From Alphaproteobacteria bacterium (lineage in GTDB: Bacteria > Pseudomonadota > Alphaproteobacteria > Sphingomonadales > Sphingomonadaceae), in contig JAHJSJ010000229.1 of NCBI GenBank assembly GCA_018830415.1, positions 1 to 6,050 on the forward strand: DNA of 6,050 bases, written 5' to 3'. The notes under the pieces are model-generated. The model was not told the DNA's origin, did not search any database, and was given only the letters and a program-made list of their open reading frames with translations. This document shows, piece by piece, positions 1 through 4,592 of this stretch (position 1 is the first letter of the stretch; each line of letters starts with the position of its first letter). The translations under genes and the position numbers were made by a program.

Positions 1-865
1 AGCGCCCCACCGCAGTGTCCAGATCAACCGCCTGATCGATCCAGACCATGCCCATATTATACATCTGATCGTAGCCCAGTCCCAGCACAACCATCATCGA
101 CAGCATCGCCATGATCGCTGCGATGCTACGCCATTCCTGCATCGTCAGCGGAGCTTCCTGCGACCGGTCGCGCCGGACAGGCGGTTCTTCGGGAAAATAG
201 CGCAGGCCCTTCAGATATACGCCCAGCGCTACCAGCATCAGCAGGCCTGCCACACCAAATCCATAATGCCAACCATAGGCCTGCGCCAGCAAACCGCACG
301 CCAATGGGCCAAATATCGCGCCGATATTGATGGCCATGCTGAAGGCGGCAAAGGCGGTAGTCCTGCGCGCATCCTGCGCCGCGTAAAGCTGGCCGACCTG
401 TGCTGCGATATTGCCCTTGAGCGCGCCCGAACCCAGGATCAGCAGCAACAGCGCCAGCAGAAAGCTCTGATCGAACACCATCGCCGCGTGACCGGCGGTC
501 ATCAGCACGACACCGATGACCACGGTTTTTTTCGAGCCAAGCCAGCGATCCGCCACCCACCCGCCGATCAGCGGGGTGAAATAGACCAGTCCGGCATAAA
601 AGCCGAAGGTCTGCCCGGCCAAGGCCTGCGCCGAAAGCGGCCCCAGCATTGCCTCAATCGCGCTGCGATAGGCCGCCATCCCTGACACATTCTCGATCTG
701 CCCTGGCACGAACAGCGACTGCACCATGTACAGCACCAGCAGCGACTGCATCCCGTAGAACGAAAACCGCTCCCACGCCTCGGTAAATGCCAGATAGGCC
801 AGTCCGCGCGGATGGCCGAGGAAGGTGGCGTCAGTGCCTTGTGATCTGATTGAAAGGGATGCCAT
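1..865 (-). CDS. POT/PTR2-family peptide:H+ symporter (C-terminus beyond window)
   Basis: Inner-membrane major-facilitator carrier predicted to import di- and tripeptides with protons. The frame is open from the ATG at 865-863 to the window edge, giving 288 residues of a family that is usually about 450-500, so roughly the first seven helices are visible. The first helix carries E-A-W-E-R-F-S-F-Y-G (residues 29-38), the ExxERFxYY proton-coupling motif of POT proteins with Phe for the first Tyr. A PTR2-like F-S-M-A-I-N-I-G follows around residues 175-182. A charged loop near residues 215-245 (P-E-E-P-P-V-R-R-D-R) separates the two halves. The start lies 5 nt after the stop of the upstream permease, with a weak GGGA about 10 nt before it, so the two genes are almost certainly one operon. 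The family is secure; the actual substrate (peptides or another small solute) is not shown by sequence. Confidence 0.93.
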   Translation of the reverse strand, partial: MASLSIRSQGTDATFLGHPRGLAYLAFTEAWERFSFYGMQSLLVLYMVQSLFVPGQIENVSGMAAYRSAIEAMLGPLSAQALAGQTFGFYAGLVYFTPLIGGWVADRWLGSKKTVVIGVVLMTAGHAAMVFDQSFLLALLLLILGSGALKGNIAAQVGQLYAAQDARRTTAFAAFSMAINIGAIFGPLACGLLAQAYGWHYGFGVAGLLMLVALGVYLKGLRYFPEEPPVRRDRSQEAPLTMQEWRSIAAIMAMLSMMVVLGLGYDQMYNMGMVWIDQAVDLDTAVGR

Positions 866-870
866 GTTCG

Positions 871-2259
871 CTAATTCCCGGACTTTCGGCGGCGGTGCAG
901 CAGGATGCCGACCGGAATGCAGGTGGCGATCAGCACGGCCATATAGGCCCCGCTCACCGGATCGGCTGCGATGAAAGCGATCAGCAATGATCCGTCGATC
1001 AGCAGCAGCAATGCTGGCAGAAATGGATAGCCGATGGCGCGAAACGGGCGCGGCAAGTCTGGCTGTTTCCAGCGCAGGCCGAACAAGGATGCGTCGTAAA
1101 GAATGAAGGAGAAGATGATCAGTGCGCCCATCAGCCGGAATACAAATTCAAACCCGCCGGAGAAGATCAGCAGCACCGACAATGCCAAGGTCATCGCAAA
1201 CGCGATATCGGGCGTGCCGCCCGCATTGACCCGCATTGTTGATCGCAGGAACAGGCCATCGCGCGCCATTCCGTATAAAACGCGCGGGCCGCCCATTATG
1301 TTGGCATTCAGAGACGTTGACGCCATGACGATGGCCAGCACAGCCACTGCAATGGCACCGGCAGGGCCAAATATATTCGCCAGCACCAACGCAACGGGGA
1401 GATCGGACGTGCGGATTGCATCGAGGTCGAGCGCCTTCATGATGCCCAGATTGAACAGCACATAAACCGCGCTGATGGCGAGGATCGATAGCGCCAGCGC
1501 ACGCGGAATATTGGTCAGCGCATTTTCGTCTTCTTCGACAAAATTGATCGCGCTGTCCCACCCGGCGTAGGCACCGTAGATCATCTGATAGGCGGCGATC
1601 ACAGCGAAAGCGCCAAGGGCAGCTGTACCGCCATGCGTCCCGGCACTTGAGAAACCGGGCCAGAAACCGGGCCAGAAGCCGGGGCTGGGCGGCTCGGCAA
1701 AAAACGCGATGGCGATCACGATGACGAGCAGCGCGAATTTGATGGCGCTGCCAGCGGTTTGCAGCGCCGCCCCTTCGCGCACGCCGAGCCAGTTGAAACC
1801 AAAGAGGATCACGATAAGACTTGTCGCGATACCAATGCTGTGGTCGGCCAACGGAGGGAAGATGACGGCCGAAAAGTCGGCGCAGACAATCGCGAGAGAT
1901 GCGCCTGCTGCCACATAGGCAAGATAGCTCGCCCAGCCGGACAGCAACCCCATTGAATCGCCAAACGCCGCACGAACCGGCACAAAAATGCCCCCGGCCT
2001 TTGGGATGCTGGTGACAAGTTCGGACGCCACATTGGCTGCCAGCATCACATGGACGCCGCCGAGCGCCCATAACAGGATGACAAGCCAGGCGAACGGCAC
2101 CTCGTCGATGACCGAGCCGCTGGTGCGCATCAGACCTGCACCGATCACCGCACCCAGTCCGACCGCCGCTGCAAAGGCGAAACCCAATCGCTTTTGCAAG
2201 CCGCGCGGCTGGCTGGAAAGAAGGCCATCCGCCTTGGCTACAGCTCCGCCCATTGTCAT
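871..2259 (-). CDS. APC-superfamily amino acid permease
   Basis: A 462-residue polytopic inner-membrane protein, the normal length for a 12-helix APC amino acid transporter. Visible family marks: the broken first helix I-G-A-G-L-M (39-44), where most relatives have G-S-G-I-F; S-I-P-K-A-G-G-I-F (84-92); the helix-6 segment G-W-D-S-A-I-N-F-V-E-E-D (233-244) followed by I-P-R-A-L (251-255); R-V-L-Y-G-M-A-R-D-G (326-335); and R-P-F-R-A-I-G-Y-P-F-L-P (404-415). The tail is basic (H-R-R-R-K). The extracytoplasmic stretch near residues 194-203 has a tandem W-P-G-F repeat. The ATG at 2259 has no recognisable ribosome binding site, but it overlaps the stop of a short upstream ORF as ATGA, which suggests translational coupling; an ATG two codons later is also possible. 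The POT symporter gene follows after 5 nt. Amino acid transport is a family inference; the exact substrate is unknown. Confidence 0.93.
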   Translation of the reverse strand: MTMGGAVAKADGLLSSQPRGLQKRLGFAFAAAVGLGAVIGAGLMRTSGSVIDEVPFAWLVILLWALGGVHVMLAANVASELVTSIPKAGGIFVPVRAAFGDSMGLLSGWASYLAYVAAGASLAIVCADFSAVIFPPLADHSIGIATSLIVILFGFNWLGVREGAALQTAGSAIKFALLVIVIAIAFFAEPPSPGFWPGFWPGFSSAGTHGGTAALGAFAVIAAYQMIYGAYAGWDSAINFVEEDENALTNIPRALALSILAISAVYVLFNLGIMKALDLDAIRTSDLPVALVLANIFGPAGAIAVAVLAIVMASTSLNANIMGGPRVLYGMARDGLFLRSTMRVNAGGTPDIAFAMTLALSVLLIFSGGFEFVFRLMGALIIFSFILYDASLFGLRWKQPDLPRPFRAIGYPFLPALLLLIDGSLLIAFIAADPVSGAYMAVLIATCIPVGILLHRRRKSGN

Positions 2260-2336
2260 GCCGCCGCATCCATCAGGACAATGTCCCCGCGATACGCGGT
2301 GGGCGCGTTCATGCTTGCTGTCGGCGCGAGTGCCAT
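2256..2336 (-). CDS. Candidate 26-residue leader peptide coupled to the amino acid permease
   Basis: A short ORF begins at an ATG (2336-2334) preceded by AAAGGA (2348-2343) with a 6-nt spacer, the best ribosome binding site in this upstream region. It ends in a TGA at 2258-2256 that overlaps the permease ATG as ATGA. The peptide is alanine-rich (8 of 26 residues), starts M-A-L-A-P-T and ends L-M-D-A-A-A. It has no run of one amino acid that would suggest classic attenuation. The permease start has no ribosome binding site of its own, so ribosomes finishing the leader could reinitiate on it. The alternative is that this is chance: the same frame stays open further upstream with no coding look, and I recognise no homologue of the peptide. 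Confidence 0.4.
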   Translation of the reverse strand: MALAPTASMNAPTAYRGDIVLMDAAA

Positions 2337-2461
2337 CGTTTTTCCTTTGGGTTTTGGAGTGATGAAGCCCCGGGAAATCGCCATTCGACCATTGCGTGCA
2401 GCGCAGGCCGTGTTTCGCAGATGCTTGGTCGTTTGGCGGCGGCGCGGGCGGGTGATTGCCA

Positions 2462-2480
2462 TGCCGGTAACATTCCGGCA
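2462..2480. repeat. 6-bp inverted repeat upstream of the permease operon
   Basis: TGCCGG (2462-2467) and CCGGCA (2475-2480) are perfect reverse complements around a 7-nt spacer. It could be an RNA hairpin in the leader of the permease operon or a dyad operator for a regulator. It lies 126 nt before the leader ATG. There is no T tract on either side, so a terminator is unlikely. Confidence 0.4.
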
Positions 2481-2503
2481 GCGGCGCAGCGGTTGAATAA
2501 ACA

Positions 2504-2540
2504 GCCCGGCGGATGACATTCGCAGTTCCACCCGCCGGGC
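2504..2540 (-). terminator. Possible rho-independent terminator after the secreted-protein gene
   Basis: A perfect 9-bp inverted repeat, GCCCGGCGG (2504-2512) against CCGCCGGGC (2532-2540), with a 19-nt loop. On the minus strand the stem is followed by TGTTTATT, a partial T tract, while the plus-strand side has no T run. It lies 77 nt past the stop of the gene at 2617-3072. The loop is long and the T tract imperfect, so it could instead be a leader structure of the downstream permease operon. Confidence 0.45.
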
Positions 2541-2616
2541 CATTGCCTGATCATAATCGCCCGCACGCGCCAGAATTACAGGCGCAGCGCACACTACGGT
2601 CAGGGTTTTCTCGGTT

Positions 2617-3072
2617 CTAGCGCTTGGTCCACTCCTGCAGCATCATCGAGCCGCGAACGGTGCGGAATTCTGCACGATTGCCGTTTTCCGCTTCCAGCTG
2701 CGCGTCAGACTTTTTTGCCCAGGCGCGGTAGGCCGCGCCGCGCCGTTCACCTTCAGCGGCATCGGGAACGGAGGGGTAAGTGACCACCAGATATAGATCA
2801 GGCTCACCATCGCGCCTGTTCACATTCGCATAAATCCTGTAATCCGTGATCCAGCCTTGCGACTTGGCAAATTCCTGATTTTTTGCCCATTGGTCAGCAA
2901 GGTAGGTGGCATAGGCCAGGCCGCCGCCGTCTTTGATGGTGATGCCGGTAATGTCAGAATACTCCCCGCCGACCAGCGGGAATTCCTGCGCCGCAACGGC
3001 GGTTGGCAGCGCCATCGGCGCGGCGATCAGGGCGACACTGGCCGCCATCACCATGGTTTTGATCAATTTCAT
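2617..3072 (-). CDS. Small secreted protein of unknown function
   Basis: A 151-residue protein with a clear Sec signal peptide: M-K-L-I-K, a hydrophobic stretch to about residue 22, and A-V-A-A before Q-E, so cleavage is likely after residue 27 or 28. The mature part of about 123 residues reads as a soluble alpha/beta domain, with no catalytic motif I recognise, no cysteines and no membrane helix. Notable segments are D-Y-R-I-Y-A-N-V (77-84), E-P-D-L-Y-L-V-V-T-Y (90-99), and a C-terminal R-G-S-M-M-L-Q-E-W (140-148). From memory it resembles a family of short secreted proteins common in sphingomonads and annotated only as hypothetical. The start is secure: AGGAG at 3084-3080 sits 7 nt before the ATG. 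The gene stands alone, with a hairpin just upstream of its ribosome binding site and a possible terminator downstream. Confidence 0.88.
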   Translation of the reverse strand: MKLIKTMVMAASVALIAAPMALPTAVAAQEFPLVGGEYSDITGITIKDGGGLAYATYLADQWAKNQEFAKSQGWITDYRIYANVNRRDGEPDLYLVVTYPSVPDAAEGERRGAAYRAWAKKSDAQLEAENGNRAEFRTVRGSMMLQEWTKR

Positions 3073-3091
3073 TGCTTCTCTCCTGTGTGGT

Positions 3092-3109
3092 GCCCTCGGG
3101 ACTGAGGGC
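3092..3109 (-). promoter_or_regulatory. Hairpin immediately upstream of the ribosome binding site of the secreted-protein gene
   Basis: GCCCTC (3092-3097) and GAGGGC (3104-3109) form a perfect 6-bp stem with a 6-nt loop. In the minus-strand transcript it ends 7 nt before the AGGAG at 3084-3080. It could stabilise the 5' end of the mRNA or modulate ribosome access. No function can be read from the sequence alone. Confidence 0.4.
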
Positions 3110-3311
3110 GGCTCGTAAAAACTTGTGGGATCCTGCTAGGCAGGGCGGGGCTTGCGCTGTGCAGCGGCGCGGGGGCGTGATGATCCCGGCTTGAACGAAG
3201 TAATCATGGACGCCCCCCAGCCACACACACAGCTTCCCCGCAGGCGGCAACGCGGTTTCCCGGGCCGATCCAAAGGTCTGAGCTGTTTGCGATTTCCCCG
3301 CGCTGTTAATG

Positions 3312-3331
3312 CGCCAAAGGGGGATTTGGCG
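3312..3331. repeat. 7-bp inverted repeat with GGGGGA loop
   Basis: CGCCAAA (3312-3318) and TTTGGCG (3325-3331) are perfect reverse complements around a 6-nt loop. There is no T tract in either direction. Its right arm overlaps the first of three CGTCAA motifs. It could be a dyad operator or an RNA hairpin in an untranslated leader. Confidence 0.4.
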
Positions 3332-3344
3332 TCAACGCCGCTAC

Positions 3345-3364
3345 CGTCAATAAAACGTCAATAA
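3345..3364. repeat. Direct repeat CGTCAATAA x2, one helical turn apart
   Basis: CGTCAATAA occurs at 3345-3353 and again at 3356-3364, an 11-nt period that would place both copies on the same face of the DNA. A third CGTCAA core lies at 3330-3335. On the minus strand each reads TTGACG, close to a -35 hexamer. This could be a regulator binding array or promoter elements for the minus-strand gene; neither is proven. Confidence 0.4.
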
Positions 3365-3555
3365 TGGCCTATCTGGCGCTGGCTGGGTTGGGGAAGGGGC
3401 CGGATCAGGTCTGTCCAGCCATCTTTGTGCCGGCCGATGCGTTGGGCAAAGCCCAGAAAATCGGGATGGATGCGAGTCTGCCTGATCGGTTCGATGACGG
3501 CCCTCAGCGACATCAGACCGACCATGTTGGGTTGCGCAACAAGCGCCATTGGCAC
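3358..3555 (-). pseudogene. Possible remnant of a protein gene on the minus strand
   Basis: A 65-codon frame runs from a GTG at 3555 to a TGA at 3360-3358 and has no ribosome binding site I can see. Its codon use (CTG, ATC, GGC and CGC frequent) is coding-like. The middle reads P-I-R-Q-T-R-I-H-P-D-F-L-G-F-A-Q-R-I-G, followed by D-G-W. This recalls the C-terminal end of TPR-containing regulators and cyclases, where a P-R-F-x-x-L-x-x-R-x-G segment is followed by a W. That resemblance is from memory and weak. The frame may be a decayed tail of such a gene, or a chance frame. Confidence 0.22.
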
Positions 3556-3567
3556 CGTTAGAGAAGT

Positions 3568-3611
3568 GGGCCGCGCTGCCCGATCATGCGATCTTGTAAG
3601 CGGCGCGGCCC
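3568..3611. repeat. Long GC-rich inverted repeat
   Basis: GGGCCGCGC (3568-3576) pairs perfectly with GCGCGGCCC (3603-3611). The pairing continues inward past one T-G mismatch to two more pairs, giving about 12 bp with a 20-nt loop. The loop itself contains two GATC elements in near-palindromic arrangement. No T tract follows on either strand, so this is not an ordinary terminator. It directly abuts the next inverted repeat. Confidence 0.5.
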
Positions 3612-3613
3612 CG

Positions 3614-3651
3614 ACCAGCAGTTGGGGTTGGGGGGGGGGGGAGCTGCTGGT
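3614..3651. repeat. Inverted repeat enclosing a 12-G homopolymer with quadruplex potential
   Basis: ACCAGCAG (3614-3621) and CTGCTGGT (3644-3651) are perfect reverse complements. The loop between them holds GGGG, TT, then an uninterrupted run of 12 G (3630-3641). Sixteen guanines in this layout can supply four G tracts for a quadruplex on the plus strand. Homopolymers of this length are prone to replication slippage and also to sequencing error, so the exact G count is uncertain. The element ends 169 nt before the start of the nrtS-like gene. Confidence 0.6.
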
Positions 3652-3820
3652 TCAATGGGTCATTCGCGATAAACCCGCAAACGGTTACAACCTTACTTTC
3701 CACGCCCGCTTGTTTCCCGATGTCTTGCGTGTAACCCGCAGGGGGATCGCGCCGAACGGGGTCGGGTGCGGCAACCATGCTGTGCTGGCATGCTGGTGCT
3801 GAAAACGAAAAGGGCCAATC

Positions 3821-4039
3821 ATGAAGCTGTTGCAATATGCCTTGACGCGGCCTGTGATCACCAATGCGTTGAAGGTGGCGCTGGTTGTGGGGCTCTGCCT
3901 CAATGCCATCAATCAGGGGTCGCAGCTTTGGCATGGTGTGGGGATTGACTGGCCCAGAGTCGGGCTGAACTTTCTCGTCCCCTATCTCGTGGCAAGTTAC
4001 AGCGCGGCCCGGATGTTCATGAAATCGGGCCCTGATTAG
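3821..4039 (+). CDS. nrtS: NrtS-type small nitrate/nitrite transporter
   Basis: A 72-residue membrane protein with two predicted helices, about residues 13-34 and 46-64. It matches the NrtS pattern as I know it: A-L-K-V-A-L-V-V-G (16-24), the conserved N-Q-G (31-33) closing the first helix, a short loop, and a second helix with L-V-P-Y-L-V-A-S-Y (52-60). NrtS proteins are very small transporters described in marine bacteria and cyanobacteria; they work as oligomers because one chain is too short to form a channel. The start is supported by AAAGGG (3809-3814), 6 nt before the ATG. In other genomes nrtS usually sits near nitrate assimilation genes, but no reductase or regulator is visible here; the next genes are a thioredoxin and CcdA. 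The family call is fairly strong from motifs. The substrate in this organism is inferred. Confidence 0.78.
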   Translation: MKLLQYALTRPVITNALKVALVVGLCLNAINQGSQLWHGVGIDWPRVGLNFLVPYLVASYSAARMFMKSGPD

Positions 4040-4066
4040 ATCGCCGATCCGTCTGCGCAATTGTAA

Positions 4067-4116
4067 CCTTTGGCGCCGCGCGGCCGAAAGGAAAGGCAGC
4101 ATGCCTGCAACAGGCA
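4067..4116. repeat. Two small hairpins between nrtS and the thioredoxin gene
   Basis: The 119-nt gap after nrtS holds two stems. The first is CCTTT (4067-4071) with AAAGG (4087-4091), extendable by three GC pairs past one bulged base. The second is TGCCTG (4102-4107) with CAGGCA (4111-4116) around a CAA triloop. Neither is followed by a T run, so they are not standard terminators. They may be processing or stability elements if the three genes share a transcript. Confidence 0.35.
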
Positions 4117-4158
4117 ACCTGCAATCCCATAGCCATTCGACCTGAAAGGACGCCGCTG

Positions 4159-4551
4159 ATGTTTGTTCGAGCCATAAGCACCTTTTTAGCTTTTCTTGCT
4201 GTTGCCTTCACGGCACCGGCAATCGCGGCCCCGGCATGGCAGGATTATACCCCGGCCGCATTTGCCCGCGCGCAAGATGCCGGCAAAACCATTGTCGTTG
4301 ATGTTCATGCCGTGTGGTGCCCAACCTGCAAGGCGCAGGCACCGACCTTGGATGCCTTGCGCCAGGAACCCCGGCTGAAGGACGCGGTGTTCTTCAAGGT
4401 CGATTTCGACAAGGAAAAGGCGTTTCTGCGTCAGCACCGCATTCCGCGCCAATCGACCGTGCTGGTGTTCCGCGGCAAGCAAGAATCGATGCGCTCGATC
4501 GCTGAAAGCCGGCCAAAACAACTGCGCCAAGCGGTGATGGCGGGGATCTAG
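4159..4551 (+). CDS. Periplasmic thioredoxin-fold protein (CPTC), likely CcdA partner
   Basis: A 130-residue exported thioredoxin. Residues 1-23 form a Sec signal peptide ending in A-I-A, and the mature domain of about 107 residues is thioredoxin-sized. The active site is W-C-P-T-C-K (53-58), following V-V-D-V-H-A-V (46-52). The position that normally holds the cis-proline (I-P-T in thioredoxin) reads Q-S-T (98-100), so a serine replaces it; I recall the same Q-S-T in related alphaproteobacterial proteins. This site helps select substrates and shape reactivity, so the partner range may be unusual. The start has AAAGGA (4145-4150) 8 nt upstream. A CcdA gene follows after 41 nt, which suggests that CcdA keeps this protein reduced, as the DsbD membrane domain does for its C-terminal thioredoxin domain. 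The final substrate is unknown; cytochrome c maturation or periplasmic disulfide reduction are candidates. Confidence 0.9.
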   Translation: MFVRAISTFLAFLAVAFTAPAIAAPAWQDYTPAAFARAQDAGKTIVVDVHAVWCPTCKAQAPTLDALRQEPRLKDAVFFKVDFDKEKAFLRQHRIPRQSTVLVFRGKQESMRSIAESRPKQLRQAVMAGI

Positions 4552-4592
4552 ATTCTGACCCTACGGCGCTTGCTCCATTTGAATGGGAACTG

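Larger units (their letters stand above)
2337..2616. other. Intergenic stretch between secreted-protein gene and permease operon
   Basis: These 280 bases contain no convincing gene apart from the leader ORF that begins at their left edge. Reading on the minus strand they hold, in order, a weak GCGCC/GGCGC pair (2567-2585), a 9-bp GC hairpin with a following TGTTTATT (2504-2540), a 6-bp hairpin (2462-2480), and the ribosome binding site of the leader ORF (2343-2348). The promoter of the permease operon should lie here, but I see no clear -35/-10 pair. Confidence 0.5.
3073..3820. other. 748-nt divergent intergenic region without a convincing gene
   Basis: This region separates the minus-strand secreted-protein gene from the plus-strand nrtS-like gene, so both promoters should lie here. 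I found no strong -35/-10 pair for either. It holds small hairpins at 3092-3109 and 3132-3144, a CA-repeat patch near 3223-3231, a hairpin at 3312-3331, three CGTCAA motifs between 3330 and 3361, a possible minus-strand gene remnant at 3358-3555, a long inverted repeat at 3568-3611, and a G12 tract inside another inverted repeat at 3614-3651. Open frames crossing the region on the plus strand lack ribosome binding sites and protein-like composition. Confidence 0.6.

Noticed and set aside
266..685. Plus-strand open frame of 139 codons
   Set aside because: It lies antisense to the POT symporter, has a low-complexity Gln/Arg-rich translation, and has no ribosome binding site.
1148..2269. Minus-strand open frame of 373 codons inside the permease gene
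   Set aside because: It is the permease read in another frame: Arg- and Cys-rich with no membrane helices, whereas the main frame has clear APC motifs throughout.
2256..2594. Long form of the minus-strand frame (112 codons) upstream of the permease
   Set aside because: The upstream part crosses two hairpins, has no ribosome binding site and reads as random basic sequence. Only its last 26 codons, with their own binding site, are worth reporting.
3364..3561. Plus-strand open frame of 65 codons opposite the possible gene remnant
   Set aside because: It shares codon register with the minus-strand frame, has no ribosome binding site, and its C-terminal part is a string of polar and basic residues; the minus-strand reading looks more protein-like.
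3709..3735. TTGTTT followed by GTAACC considered as a promoter for nrtS
   Set aside because: Both hexamers are poor matches and such pairs are expected by chance in a region of this length.
3425..3802. Plus-strand open frame of 125 codons before nrtS
   Set aside because: It runs through both inverted repeats and the G12 tract (read as W-G-G-G), has no ribosome binding site and shows no protein-like pattern.
4067..4091. Hairpin after nrtS considered as a terminator
   Set aside because: The stem is followed by AAAGGCAGC on the plus strand and has no T tract, so it does not fit a rho-independent terminator.
3584..4117. Minus-strand open frame of 177 codons across nrtS
   Set aside because: It is antisense to nrtS and the inverted repeats, contains a proline run produced by the G tract, and has no recognisable domain.
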